A stretch of DNA of 64,000 bases from Gammaproteobacteria bacterium (GTDB lineage Bacteria > Pseudomonadota > Gammaproteobacteria > Pseudomonadales > Halieaceae): positions 62,001 through 126,000 of the forward strand of contig JAUHYL010000001.1 in NCBI GenBank assembly GCA_030426545.1, in the 5' to 3' direction. Both the position numbers and the translations under genes were made by a program. The notes beneath the pieces are model-generated. The model worked only from the letters and a program-made list of their open reading frames with translations, was not told the origin of the DNA and ran no database searches. Below, one piece after another: positions 1-10,201 of the stretch. Numbering within the stretch: the stretch's first letter is position 1; each line of letters opens with the position of its first letter.

Positions 1-318
1 AAATCCCTGCAGGAAGCTGGCCAATTGCGCCCGACTGCCAAGCATGTCGCCGATACATACTGCCAGTGCCATCAGGCTCGCTGCCGAGCGAGCAGCAGAA
101 ACTGAGCCCAGCAACTTCTCGAAATACGTCAACGCCTGTTCGCTGAGCGTACGCTTCAGGGCTTCTACCCCTTCAAAGCGCTGGATGATCGCCGCCCGGG
201 AGATGTCCAACTCGCGCGCCAGCTCAGAGAGGGTGAACTGTTGATGACCACGCACCATGTACAAGTGCTGTGCAGTACTGAAAAGCGTTTCATCGGTAAC
301 CTGCTTGGGTCTCGCCAT
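1..318 (-). CDS. TetR/AcrR-family transcriptional regulator, truncated by the left window edge
   Basis: Manual reverse-strand translation from ATG at 318: MARPKQVTDETLFSTAQHLYMVRGHQQFTLSELARELDISRAAIIQRFEGVEALKRTLSEQ..., a TetR-like N-terminal HTH. Open to the edge, so missing from the ORF track. Confidence 0.75.
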   Translation of the reverse strand, partial: MARPKQVTDETLFSTAQHLYMVRGHQQFTLSELARELDISRAAIIQRFEGVEALKRTLSEQALTYFEKLLGSVSAARSAASLMALAVCIGDMLGSRAQLASFLQGF

Positions 319-344
319 TCAATAACACCTTGTGTTGCCACAGC

Positions 345-358
345 GGCCAATATTGGCC
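345..358. promoter_or_regulatory. Perfect 14-bp palindrome GGCCAATATTGGCC, candidate TetR operator
   Basis: Read directly; lies between the divergent TetR gene (start 318) and the DUF1592 gene (start ~593). A further AACAC-CTT-GTGTT dyad lies at 324-336. Confidence 0.5.
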
Positions 359-592
359 TTTGCTGGCTTGCAGTTTCTTACAGGGGTGTTATATTACATT
401 CCATCGGCACAGGAAGCCAGCACCAAGGGAAGCCAAATTGCTGGATTTGTCCGCACTGGTACTGGGCAACGCTTGCAGGTCTTGAACTTTGGTCTCAATC
501 AATGATGCGGCGATGGTCTCCGACCAAGCCACGCAAACACTGGGCCTATTGTCCTGCTACCCATCAACCTGACGCCCAGGGAGCGCGAAAAC

Positions 593-2299
593 TTGAAGCA
601 CACGGTATGTACAATCACGAATTCGAGACCGCTTATCCAGGTGCGGTGCCTGGCCGTCCTGTTGGTGGTCACACTCGCCACGGCGCCTGAATCCCTGGCC
701 AGGGCAGAGCCTGAACTCAACAGCGCGGGCGGCCCACCAAAGGTGCGCAGGCTGACGGAAGCCCAGTACCGAGCAACAATTGCGGACATTTTTGGGCCCA
801 ACATTGCAGTGGTCGGCCGCTTCGAGCGCGCATTGCGCTCCGATGGCCTGATAGCGGTCGGCACGAGCGAGGCGGGCCTCTCCCCCTTCAGTATTGAGCA
901 GTACAACATCAGCGCCCGTAACATCGCCTCGGTGGTGATGAGTCAAGAGCGGCGCGACGCATTTCTATCCTGTCATCCCGCCGCGGCGGACACCTTCGAC
1001 AAGACATGCGCTCGTCGCTTTATCGGGGAATACGGGCTGCGCCTTTTTCGCCGTCCATTGAGCGACGCAGAAATTGATCTGTTCCTGTCCCTCGCAGAGG
1101 CTGGTCACGACAAACTGGGCAACTTCTACAGCGGGCTACAATTCGCACTTACCGGCATGCTGGTGGCGCCCGACTTCCTGCTCAGAATCGAGCGCTTCAT
1201 GCCGGATTCGGCGCGCCCCGGCAGCTTCCGTCTGGACAACTATTCCAGCGCGACGCGGCTAAGTTATTTCCTGACCGGCTCCGCGCCCGACGCCGAACTT
1301 CTCGCCGCGGCGGCGGCTGGCCAACTCTCCAATAATGTGGAGCTGGCGAAGCAGGTAGATCGCCTGATGGCCTCGCCCCGCTTCGAGACGGCCATACGCG
1401 ATTTTTTTGCGGACATGCTCTACTTCAATTTATTCGCAGACCTGGCGAAGGATTCGGAGATCTACCCCGCCTTCAACTCCGCTGTGGCCGCTGACTCACG
1501 AGAGCAGACGGTTCGCACCATTACCCATCACCTGCTCGAAAGCGGGGGTGACTACCGCGAGTTGTTCACCACGCGCAGCGCGCCACTCACGCGCTCGCTC
1601 GGTATCCTGTACCGCATGCCCGTCGCCACACGCCACGGCTGGAGCATGGGAGAGTTCTCCGAGTCCAGTGGCCGCGCGGGTATCCAGTCCCAGGTTAGCT
1701 TCCTCGCGCTGCACTCACACCCGGGCCGCTCCTCACCCACGCTTAGAGGCAAGGCGATCCGCGAAATCTTCCTCTGCCAACACGTGCCTGACCCTCCCGC
1801 CGACGTCGACTTCACCGGGATCAATGACATCGCCAACCCCGAACGTCCAACGGCGCGGGACAGGCTGGAGGCACATGGCACGAATCCAGCCTGCGTAGGC
1901 TGTCACACGCTGATGGACCCGCTGGGGCTAACTCTCGAAAACTTTGACGGACTGGGTGTGTTCCGCACGCGCGAAAACGGCGCGGAGATCAATGTCAGCG
2001 GCTCGCTGGACGGCACGGAGTTTGTTGCGGCGGCCGGGCTCGGCCAGGCACTATACGACTATCCCCAGACCACAAGCTGCCTGGTCGACAAACTCTACCG
2101 CTCCGCGGTCGGCGGGAGCATTTCTTCCTCGGAACGGCCTTTTTTTAAATATCTAAATCAAGTATTTGCCGACAACGGCTACCGCTTGCCAGAGCTGATC
2201 CGCACCATTGCAACCAGTCCTGGCTTTTACACCATCACGCCAGATCCCCAGCATCAGGAATTAACAAATGCTTATGTGGCGCCGGGAGATAGATCATGA
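593..2299 (+). CDS. DUF1592/DUF1588-type exported protein with CxxCH motif (planctomycete-type cytochrome-like)
   Basis: N-terminal hydrophobic segment, VRRLTEAQYRATIADIFGP (DUF1587-like), ACVGCHTLMDPLGLTLENFDGLG (DUF1588-like, CVGCH). TTG start, so the exact start is uncertain. Confidence 0.75.
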   Translation: MKHTVCTITNSRPLIQVRCLAVLLVVTLATAPESLARAEPELNSAGGPPKVRRLTEAQYRATIADIFGPNIAVVGRFERALRSDGLIAVGTSEAGLSPFSIEQYNISARNIASVVMSQERRDAFLSCHPAAADTFDKTCARRFIGEYGLRLFRRPLSDAEIDLFLSLAEAGHDKLGNFYSGLQFALTGMLVAPDFLLRIERFMPDSARPGSFRLDNYSSATRLSYFLTGSAPDAELLAAAAAGQLSNNVELAKQVDRLMASPRFETAIRDFFADMLYFNLFADLAKDSEIYPAFNSAVAADSREQTVRTITHHLLESGGDYRELFTTRSAPLTRSLGILYRMPVATRHGWSMGEFSESSGRAGIQSQVSFLALHSHPGRSSPTLRGKAIREIFLCQHVPDPPADVDFTGINDIANPERPTARDRLEAHGTNPACVGCHTLMDPLGLTLENFDGLGVFRTRENGAEINVSGSLDGTEFVAAAGLGQALYDYPQTTSCLVDKLYRSAVGGSISSSERPFFKYLNQVFADNGYRLPELIRTIATSPGFYTITPDPQHQELTNAYVAPGDRS

Positions 2300-3627
2300 A
2301 GAAATTTAATCGCAGGAGCATTCTCAAGGGATTACTCAATGGCTCGGCAGTTGGGGTTGCCCTGCCCGTCCTCGACATGTTCCTCGACGACAACGGCAAG
2401 GCCTTCGCCGCGACCGGGCAACGCATTCCGGTGCGCTTTGGCACATGGGTCTGGGGCTGCGGGCACATCCCTGAGCGTTGGATTCCCACCACCACCGGCT
2501 TTGACTACACCATGCCCGCGGACCTCGAGCCGATAGCACCCTACCGCGACAAGATCGCCCTGTTCAGTGGCTTTGACGTCAAGCTGGACGGAGTTCCAAA
2601 TAAGCCGCACATCACCGGTTGCCTCGGATTGCGGACAGGGATTCCAGTGCCCAGCGAGAAAGTCGAGGCTCCCACCCTCGATGTGTTGATCAGCGATGCC
2701 ATTGGCCAGTCCACACGCTTCCGCTCAATCGAAGTCAGCACCTCTGGCATCCAGCGCTCCTACTCGTTCCGCGCTGCCGGCTCTCCCAACCCCAGTGAGG
2801 TGTCGCCCCTAACACTGTACCAGCGCATCTTCGGCGACGGCTTCCAGGACCCGAATGCCACGACATTCACGCCCGATCCGGCCACGATGGTGCACAAGAG
2901 TGTTCTATCCGCCATAGCAGAGGAACGGCGACACCTGATGCGCCAGGTGGGCGCGGCGGACCGCAGGCGCCTGGACGAGTACTTCACGTCCATCCGCCAG
3001 CTCGAAAACCAACTTGCGCTACAGCTTCAGCCACCGGCCCCGGTAGAAAACTTCACCATGCCCGAACCGCCTCCGGAACTGGAGCTGGACTCTGAGATGG
3101 ATAACGTGTTGGTGACACACCGGCTCATGTCCGACCTGTTGGCGAAGGCGCTGCAGTGCAACCAGACCCACGTCATCAATGTGCTGCTGTCAGATACCAC
3201 GTCCAACCTGCGCCGCAGGGGGTCGACCACCACCCACCACACGCTGACCCACGAAGAGCCGGTCAATCCCGAACTGGGCTACCAGGAGCAGGTCGGTTGG
3301 TTTGCCACACAGAGCATGCTGGCCTGGCGCGATTTTCTCGATTCACTCGCCAAAATCCCCGAAGGGGACGGCACGTTGTTGGACAACTGCCTGATCCTTG
3401 CCCACTCGGACTGCTCCATAGCCAAGTCACACTCCGTGGAAGGTATCCCTACCATGGTGGCCGGTGGCGCAGGCGATCGCATTCGCACCGGCTACCACAT
3501 GGCCGGGCGGGCGGACCCTGTTTCCCGCATCGGCCTCACCATTCAGCAAGCAATGGGCCTGCCGGTTGAGCGCTGGGGCACCAATTCTATGGAGACTAAC
3601 CGCAATATTCCCGAGCTACTGACGTAG
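2296..3627 (+). CDS. DUF1552 domain-containing protein with Tat-like signal
   Basis: MKKFNRRSILKGLLNGSAVGVALPVLDMFLD (RR motif); 443 aa; ATGA overlap with the upstream DUF1592 gene; same length as and highly similar to the 60395-61726 product. Confidence 0.8.
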   Translation: MKKFNRRSILKGLLNGSAVGVALPVLDMFLDDNGKAFAATGQRIPVRFGTWVWGCGHIPERWIPTTTGFDYTMPADLEPIAPYRDKIALFSGFDVKLDGVPNKPHITGCLGLRTGIPVPSEKVEAPTLDVLISDAIGQSTRFRSIEVSTSGIQRSYSFRAAGSPNPSEVSPLTLYQRIFGDGFQDPNATTFTPDPATMVHKSVLSAIAEERRHLMRQVGAADRRRLDEYFTSIRQLENQLALQLQPPAPVENFTMPEPPPELELDSEMDNVLVTHRLMSDLLAKALQCNQTHVINVLLSDTTSNLRRRGSTTTHHTLTHEEPVNPELGYQEQVGWFATQSMLAWRDFLDSLAKIPEGDGTLLDNCLILAHSDCSIAKSHSVEGIPTMVAGGAGDRIRTGYHMAGRADPVSRIGLTIQQAMGLPVERWGTNSMETNRNIPELLT

Positions 3628-3675
3628 GGCCGACATTTCGGACTCACATTTTTCAATCACTACAGGATTTTATTT

Positions 3676-3993
3676 GTGGCACAGATTAATTTAACCGATA
3701 CGAATGGACGTAAGACAACGCTCAATTTCAATGAAGGCGGCACGCTAATGCAGACCATCACGGATGCAGGATTTGACGACTTGCTCGCAATTTGCGGCGG
3801 CATGTGCTCGTGTGCGACCTGCCACGTGTATATCCACGAAAGCCAACTGGCGGACCTACCGGACATGAACGCGGACGAAGCAGATCTGCTCGCCATGTCG
3901 GAGCATCGCGAGGACAGTTCCCGCCTCGCCTGCCAGCTGCGCATGAGCGCAGCACTTGACGGACTCAGGGTAACCATCGCCCCCAGCGAATAA
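3676..3993 (+). CDS. [2Fe-2S] ferredoxin (P450/adrenodoxin-type)
   Basis: [13 protein letters not shown] Cys cluster and later LACQL; GTG start; directly upstream of a P450. Confidence 0.88.
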   Translation: MAQINLTDTNGRKTTLNFNEGGTLMQTITDAGFDDLLAICGGMCSCATCHVYIHESQLADLPDMNADEADLLAMSEHREDSSRLACQLRMSAALDGLRVTIAPSE

Positions 3994-4040
3994 ATTTTAT
4001 TGATGGCAAAAGCGCCAGGCAAAAACAGATTCCAGAGGAT

Positions 4041-5330
4041 ATGCAAATGACACAACCAATTAAGGAACGCGACTATTTCACCGACCCCGGGGTACTGCGG
4101 GACCCTTACCAGTACTTTGAGGAGATGCGCCCCCGCGGGCCGGTCTGTCAGCTGGAGACGCACGACTGCCTGCTGGTTACCGGCTTCGAGGAGTGTGTCG
4201 AGGTGCTGCGCAACCCTGCGGACTTCTCCTCCTTGAATTCACTCGCCAGTTCGGCCTTCCCGCTGCCCTTCACCCCCGAAGGTTCCGATATCAGCGCGCA
4301 ACTTGAGGCGCACCGTGACAAATACGTCGGGGGCGACATGGTAGTCACCTACGATGACGGGCACCACACAAACGTGCGCGCACTGATCAGCCTCATGTTC
4401 ACGCCTTCGCGACTGAAGGCCAATGCGGCGTTCATGCGCGAGTACGCCGGCGAGTTGGCGTCCAAAGCGATCGCCGATGGCAAGGTCGAACTGGTACACA
4501 CCATCGCCACCCCCTACGTGACCATGGTCATTGCCGACCTCATGGGCGTACCCCCCGAGGACCGCACACTCTTCGAGGCGAAAATTGCAGAGGGTCAGAC
4601 CGTGGGCAGCATAAATGACCCGGACAGCCCTACCGACATGTCGGTAGTCTACTTCATCGCCGAGTTCATGGGGCGGTACCTCCAGGAACGCGCCGCAAAC
4701 CCCGGGGAAGACCTGCTCTCGGAATTGGCGACGGCGAGCTACCCGGACGGGTCGAAGCCCGACCTGATCGAGCTGATCAGCCTGTCGACCTTCATGTTCG
4801 CTGCGGGCCAGGACACCAGCGCGAAGCTGCTCGCTAATGCGATGCGCTATGTCGTGGATGAGCCCGACCTGCAACAACAGCTGCGCGAAGACCGCTCACT
4901 CATTCCATGGATGCTGGAAGAGGTACTGCGCCTGGAGGGGTCTTCGAAGGCCACCCACCGCGTTGCCCGCCGAGATACGAAGATTGGCGATATCGCCGTT
5001 CCCGCGGGCAAGCAGGTTATTGTCGCCCTGGCCGCTGCGGGCCGCGACCCGAAGCGTTGGGGCGACGATGCCAACGAGTTCAAACTCAAGCGCCCCGGAA
5101 TCAAGCAGCACGTCAGCTTCGGCCGCGGCTCCCACACGTGCGCGGGTGCCCCACTGGCTCGTGCCGAGGTCGCGACTATGTTCAATGCCTTCCTGGACCA
5201 GACGGACAACATAGAGATCTCCGCGGCGCATCATGGCGCGAGGGGCGCACGCAATTACGAGTTTGAACCGTCCTTCATCATCCGCGGCATGGACAACCTG
5301 CACCTGGATCTGCAGGCGAAAACGAAATGA
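4041..5330 (+). CDS. Cytochrome P450
   Basis: I-helix FAAGQDTS, EEVLRLE (ExxR), heme loop FGRGSHTCAGAPLAR. Confidence 0.95.
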   Translation: MQMTQPIKERDYFTDPGVLRDPYQYFEEMRPRGPVCQLETHDCLLVTGFEECVEVLRNPADFSSLNSLASSAFPLPFTPEGSDISAQLEAHRDKYVGGDMVVTYDDGHHTNVRALISLMFTPSRLKANAAFMREYAGELASKAIADGKVELVHTIATPYVTMVIADLMGVPPEDRTLFEAKIAEGQTVGSINDPDSPTDMSVVYFIAEFMGRYLQERAANPGEDLLSELATASYPDGSKPDLIELISLSTFMFAAGQDTSAKLLANAMRYVVDEPDLQQQLREDRSLIPWMLEEVLRLEGSSKATHRVARRDTKIGDIAVPAGKQVIVALAAAGRDPKRWGDDANEFKLKRPGIKQHVSFGRGSHTCAGAPLARAEVATMFNAFLDQTDNIEISAAHHGARGARNYEFEPSFIIRGMDNLHLDLQAKTK

Positions 5331-6145
5331 CAGCCATCGCTGATGTCTCGGACCGCAGCATCGACCAGCTCCTCTCCCTCGCCGGGCGTACCTGCGTCAT
5401 CACTGGGGGCGCTCGCGGGCTGGGCCGGGCGATTGCCAGCCGGCTAATGGAGGCCGGCGCGAATGCACTCATCGCAGACCTGGAGGCGGCGACAGGCGAA
5501 ACCGCCGCCGTGGAGTTGACCAGCCAATTTCAAGGCCGCTGCCTCTTCAGCCGCACTGACGTCACCGATACCACGGCCGTTGAGGCCCTCGCGAACCTAG
5601 CCGTTGAGAGTTTTGGCGGCATCGACGTCTGGGTGAATAACGCCGGCGTATTCCCGTTCCGGTCACTGGACGAAATGGACGCCGACACCTGGGACACAGT
5701 TATGGCGGTGAATACCCGCGGGGTCATGCTCGGCGCGCGCGAGGCGGCACGACACATGACGGCGGCTGGCCGCGGTGGCACTATCATCAATATCGCCTCG
5801 ACAGCCGGCTTTCGGGGCGTGTCGCCCGGTCTGTCTGCTTACGTAGCCTCCAAGCACGCCGTGCGCGGATTGACCCGCCAGCTCGCTTTGGAACTTGCCC
5901 CCCACGCGATCCGTGTCCTGGGCATCGCACCCACCTACTGCGTTACGGAAGGCAACCTACTAGCAGCGCAGGAAATGGGTGGCACCGAGGTCACCGGAGC
6001 GGAGATCGCAGCGATGGTGTCGACCCCGCTGGGGCGGGTGGGCGTACCGGACGACGTGGCCCGCGCCGCGCTGTTCTGCGCCTCGGACATGGCCATGTTC
6101 ATGACGGGCAGCACACTGCTCGTCGATGCAGCGGAAACCGCTTGA
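5327..6145 (+). CDS. Short-chain dehydrogenase/reductase
   Basis: TGGARGLG cofactor motif, NNAG, YVASKHA; ATGA overlap with the P450 gene. Confidence 0.92.
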   Translation: MTAIADVSDRSIDQLLSLAGRTCVITGGARGLGRAIASRLMEAGANALIADLEAATGETAAVELTSQFQGRCLFSRTDVTDTTAVEALANLAVESFGGIDVWVNNAGVFPFRSLDEMDADTWDTVMAVNTRGVMLGAREAARHMTAAGRGGTIINIASTAGFRGVSPGLSAYVASKHAVRGLTRQLALELAPHAIRVLGIAPTYCVTEGNLLAAQEMGGTEVTGAEIAAMVSTPLGRVGVPDDVARAALFCASDMAMFMTGSTLLVDAAETA

Positions 6146-6245
6146 AATTGTTTCTCAGGTTACTTCTTTCCCCGCGGTTATTCTCCACAACGCTTGACGG
6201 ATGCTGTGATGACTAGGGTGCAGTAAACACCATTGCCAGCGCCGT

Positions 6246-6383
6246 GCCGAATTCCTGGTTACAGCCGCAGCCGTCGGGGGATGCGGCTCTGGCGGTTCGC
6301 GCTACGAGGTTCCGAAGTATGAATACGAGGAGCGGGAATTGTTCTTCGAAGGCACCCCCAAAACCTATCCGCCGGTCGGCTAA
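6246..6383 (+). pseudogene. Possible 3' remnant or very short lipoprotein-like ORF without a clear start
   Basis: In-frame ...EFLVTAAAVGGCGSGGSRYEVPKYEYEERELFFEGTPKTYPPVG* with a lipobox-like VGGC, in an otherwise non-coding 370-bp gap. Confidence 0.3.
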
Positions 6384-6515
6384 CCAGCGCTTCATGCGCA
6401 AAGCATCTGTTTCCAATATCGGTAGGCCGGAAAACTACTCAGCCTTGCCACAGTGCACCGGCGCGCAGGCGCAGTAAATAGAATCTCCCCGCGTTAGTCC
6501 TGTTACCAAAATCAA

Positions 6516-9290
6516 TCATTCAAAGCGCTTTCTGACGGCAAACTCAAAAAGCCGACCTAAGGTACTGCCATTGATATAGCCGTTGTTATTCAGGCTCACC
6601 GTATTGGTATTCCTGTATTCCGGCGGATCCTCGTCAAAAACGTTGTTCACATTGAACATCAACTCTAAGCCGGAGGCCAGGCCCTCACCCTCCACGTTGT
6701 AACGGAAGAACAGGTCTACCACCTCGTAAGAATCAACATCATCCTGCGGAGGGATGCCGATGGCTGCACCGAGGTCGTAACCCGCGGTGTGATACAGCGT
6801 CGCTGCGGCACGGAGCCGGCCGATATTGGTACCGACCGTCGCGCTGGCACGGAAACGGCTGTAGTCTGTTTGGAGCACATTGGTGAACGGTGCACCCGAC
6901 ACCGCGTTCTGCTCCCGGTTCAGCACGTACGATCCATTGAATCTGAAATCGATGGAGCCGAAACTTGTGTCACGCTCATAATACGTCACCAGGTCCAGGC
7001 CATCGGTGTTGAAGTCGCCGGTATTGTTCTTGCGACCATCTGTAATGATATATACACAGTCAGGCTGGGGGTCGCAGGTGCCCACAACGCTGTCCACTCC
7101 ACCGAGGGCTGTATCGATCTGAGCCTGGGTCGGGTTCACCGTCTTGAAAGAAGCGAATGTAACAAAGGACGGGATGGGCGAGAAAAAGCTCGGCAAGCTG
7201 ATGAGACCCGAGTACTCAATGTCCCACCAGGTCAGGCTCAGACTTAGACCCGGAATAAAGGGAGGTTCGATATCGATGCCGTAACTGGTGGTCTCGGCTG
7301 TTTGTGGTTCGATACCGGGGGAGGTGCCCTGCAACAGAATGGCTACCTGTCCAGCCTGGACCGGCGGATAAGCGCCACTGTCAACAAGATCCTGGGGCGG
7401 GTAGAGAAAGCCGGCGCTGGCAAAGGTTGCCGAGTCGACCGTCGTGGCGGAGTTGTCCGCCAGGCTTGGAGCAACGAACGACTCGCCCCAGGCGGCGCGC
7501 AGGGCAACCCACTCCACCGGTCGCCACGTGAGACCGTACTTCGGATTGGACACACTGCCGAAATCACTGTAATCGTCGTAGCGAACCGATGCCGACAGTG
7601 ATAGTTCCTCGATAGCGGTGACCGCATTCGCATCGCTGAATACCGGGACAACCAATTCGCCGAACACGGAGGTGACGTCACGGCTCAGACGCACCGTTTC
7701 CAATGGGTCCGAGGCGGGATACACCTCTACACCATCAATTGTCAGGCCGTCAAACCCGGCATCCTGAGTTCCGAAAACCACATCCCCCGCCTGTACATCG
7801 TAGTCCTGATCCTGGTATTGGCCGCCGAGGGCCAGCTTCACCGGCCCGCCCGGCAGGGAAAAAAGGTCGCCATCGAAAATAATGCTGGAGTCGAACAGGG
7901 CCTGTTCCGTATTCCCGTAAGTTCCGTAGTTAGACAGGGCACTCAGCGCTGCCGGATCGCTGTTGTCAATGTCGTAGGGATTGATCAACCCTCCGCGTAT
8001 AGCGCCATTCAAGGCGTTTGTGCTCGGGTTCGGATATTCGTTCTCAGTCGTGCTCTCACCGTAACCGAGTCGTGCACGCATTCGCCAAGTAGCAGGCAAC
8101 TCAACTGTCAGCGTCGGGTAGATGCCCCAGGTTTCCAGTTCAATCTCCTGGTCCAGGTTGCCGGGCAACAGGAAGTCCACAGCCTGTATCTCACCGGGGT
8201 CACCCGTAGCAAGATACTGGTCGCGAAACGGGCTGCCACCTGGGGTAATACTCGCCGTAACTGGCTCGGCGCTCTGATTGGACCTGGTGTCGCGGTTCAT
8301 ATAAAACGCGCGCGCCTCGAGGATAGCCTTCTCGCCGATCTCCTGAAAAATACCGAACATCACCGAATCCCTGGTCTGCTCCGGATAGAGGTCAACAAAA
8401 TCGGAAGCGTCACATTCGTTCACCGTGCCCGGCTCGGCATTGCCCGTTGTGTAGGGCAGTGCGTATGACTGGCCCCCGACCCTGACATTGCCGGGAGCGC
8501 AACCGAGATTTGTAACAGGCTGGTCCAGAACGGGGATATCCTGCCGAAAATTCGGGTACATTCTTACCCAGTCAAGGTCTTCTCCAGATAACGAATCACG
8601 GCTAATTCGGTTGTAGCCAAGATAGGTTGCGCCGGATTCCCATTTGAAGCCGCCGGTGACACTGACATCATACGCATCGTATTCCTCTCCCGCGCCGTAT
8701 CTGGCTTCCACTTCGACGCCTTCAAAGTCGCGGCGGGTTATGAAATTGATAACACCGGCCACGGCATCCGAACCATAGATCGCGGAGCCTCCGTCGGGAA
8801 CTACTTCGACACGCTGCAACAGTGCTGGCGGCACCACGTCCACGTCAGGACTGGTCGTGGTGACCCCCATGCCCACAACCCGGTGACCATTTAACAGCAC
8901 CAACGTGGATGAAGCACCAGTCGTTTGAGGTAGATCGCGCAGGTTCGGACGGTTGCTGGTAATAACGTTCGCCGCCGACGTGGAATATTGCAGGCTGTTA
9001 AACGAATTATTCTGCGGGAGCGTCTGCAACAGTTGCGTCGCCGACATTGCGCCGGTGGCCTGTATCTGCTGGGCATCCATGCTAATGAGTTGCGTGCCTA
9101 CCGGTGCTTCGAGTCCGCGCAACAAAGTGCCGGTCACAACAATTTCCTCGAGCAGCTTTTCATCTTTCTGCGCTGTACTGCCTGCATTTTCGTCTTGTGC
9201 TGCTGCCTGCAGCGACGCCAGCGTTGCTAAAGCGAGGGAACAGGACAAGCGCAAGCTATGGCGCAACGTCGCTATCATTTTATTATTCAT
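6516..9290 (-). CDS. TonB-dependent outer-membrane receptor
   Basis: Signal peptide, TonB-box-like EEIVVTG, plug motifs (LVLLNGHRVVG, VEVVPDGGSAIYGSDAVAGVINFITRRDFEG), C-terminal beta strand ending in F-rich residues. Start chosen at MNNKMIATL; ORF extends to 9347. Confidence 0.93.
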   Translation of the reverse strand: MNNKMIATLRHSLRLSCSLALATLASLQAAAQDENAGSTAQKDEKLLEEIVVTGTLLRGLEAPVGTQLISMDAQQIQATGAMSATQLLQTLPQNNSFNSLQYSTSAANVITSNRPNLRDLPQTTGASSTLVLLNGHRVVGMGVTTTSPDVDVVPPALLQRVEVVPDGGSAIYGSDAVAGVINFITRRDFEGVEVEARYGAGEEYDAYDVSVTGGFKWESGATYLGYNRISRDSLSGEDLDWVRMYPNFRQDIPVLDQPVTNLGCAPGNVRVGGQSYALPYTTGNAEPGTVNECDASDFVDLYPEQTRDSVMFGIFQEIGEKAILEARAFYMNRDTRSNQSAEPVTASITPGGSPFRDQYLATGDPGEIQAVDFLLPGNLDQEIELETWGIYPTLTVELPATWRMRARLGYGESTTENEYPNPSTNALNGAIRGGLINPYDIDNSDPAALSALSNYGTYGNTEQALFDSSIIFDGDLFSLPGGPVKLALGGQYQDQDYDVQAGDVVFGTQDAGFDGLTIDGVEVYPASDPLETVRLSRDVTSVFGELVVPVFSDANAVTAIEELSLSASVRYDDYSDFGSVSNPKYGLTWRPVEWVALRAAWGESFVAPSLADNSATTVDSATFASAGFLYPPQDLVDSGAYPPVQAGQVAILLQGTSPGIEPQTAETTSYGIDIEPPFIPGLSLSLTWWDIEYSGLISLPSFFSPIPSFVTFASFKTVNPTQAQIDTALGGVDSVVGTCDPQPDCVYIITDGRKNNTGDFNTDGLDLVTYYERDTSFGSIDFRFNGSYVLNREQNAVSGAPFTNVLQTDYSRFRASATVGTNIGRLRAAATLYHTAGYDLGAAIGIPPQDDVDSYEVVDLFFRYNVEGEGLASGLELMFNVNNVFDEDPPEYRNTNTVSLNNNGYINGSTLGRLFEFAVRKRFE

Positions 9291-9415
9291 CGCTATTTGC
9301 CTCTCTATCGTAATTCGTTTTTCAATTCGGCTTGTTGCGGACCTCAATCAAGCTTGTCCGAAAAGTCTTGAGGCCAAATGGATATCTGGGATCTTCTCTG
9401 TTGTTAATCCTTTCA

Positions 9416-10201
9416 CTATGGTCGCAGTACCCAACCCCCGTCCACATGCATCACCTGCCCGGTAATCCATGCGCCTGCCTCAGAGCAGAGCATCAGTAGA
9501 GTGCCCACCAGCTCATCTGGCGCGCCACGCACCCGCATGGCAACGCTAGCCTCCAGGAACTGGATAAACGGTGAATCTTCGGGTGTGAGCTGTATCCCTG
9601 CGTCGCTGGTGGTGTTACCGGGAGCGATAGCGTTGACATTAATATTCTCGCGACCGAGCTGTCGCGCCAACGTAGTGGTCAAGCCCACAAGGGCCAACTT
9701 GCTGATGCCGTAGATAGAAATCGCGGGAAACGCGCCACCGGAGACCTGGTTGACAATTTTGCCACCGCCGCGTTTGCGCATCAGGGGCACCATGGCTTGT
9801 GCACAGTTCAGCGCTCCCGTCACATTCACCCTCATGATGCGGTTCCATTCGTCCAGGGAAATGTCCACTGCTTGCTCGGATTTCAGCTCCGCCATAAGGC
9901 CAGCGTTATTGACTAGAATGTCGACACCTCCGAAGGCAAAGGCGGCCTCCGCCGCCAATTCCTGTACCGAGTCGGGCGCCGCGATGTCGACTTGCACGCC
10001 AAGGGCGCTTCCACCGTTCTCCCCAATTTCGTCCGCAACCGCCGCCGCGCCCTCCCCGTTCAGGTCCGCCACGACCACGGATGCGCCAGCAGTTGCCAGG
10101 CCCAGGGCGTACGCGCGGCCAATGCTGTTGCCACGACCACCGGCGCCCGTCACCACGGCAACCTTGCCGTCCAATCGATACTGATCTAACGAAAAACTCA
10201 T
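9416..10201 (-). CDS. Short-chain dehydrogenase/reductase
   Basis: TGAGGRGNSIGRAYA, NNAG, YGISKLA motifs. Confidence 0.9.
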   Translation of the reverse strand: MSFSLDQYRLDGKVAVVTGAGGRGNSIGRAYALGLATAGASVVVADLNGEGAAAVADEIGENGGSALGVQVDIAAPDSVQELAAEAAFAFGGVDILVNNAGLMAELKSEQAVDISLDEWNRIMRVNVTGALNCAQAMVPLMRKRGGGKIVNQVSGGAFPAISIYGISKLALVGLTTTLARQLGRENINVNAIAPGNTTSDAGIQLTPEDSPFIQFLEASVAMRVRGAPDELVGTLLMLCSEAGAWITGQVMHVDGGWVLRP

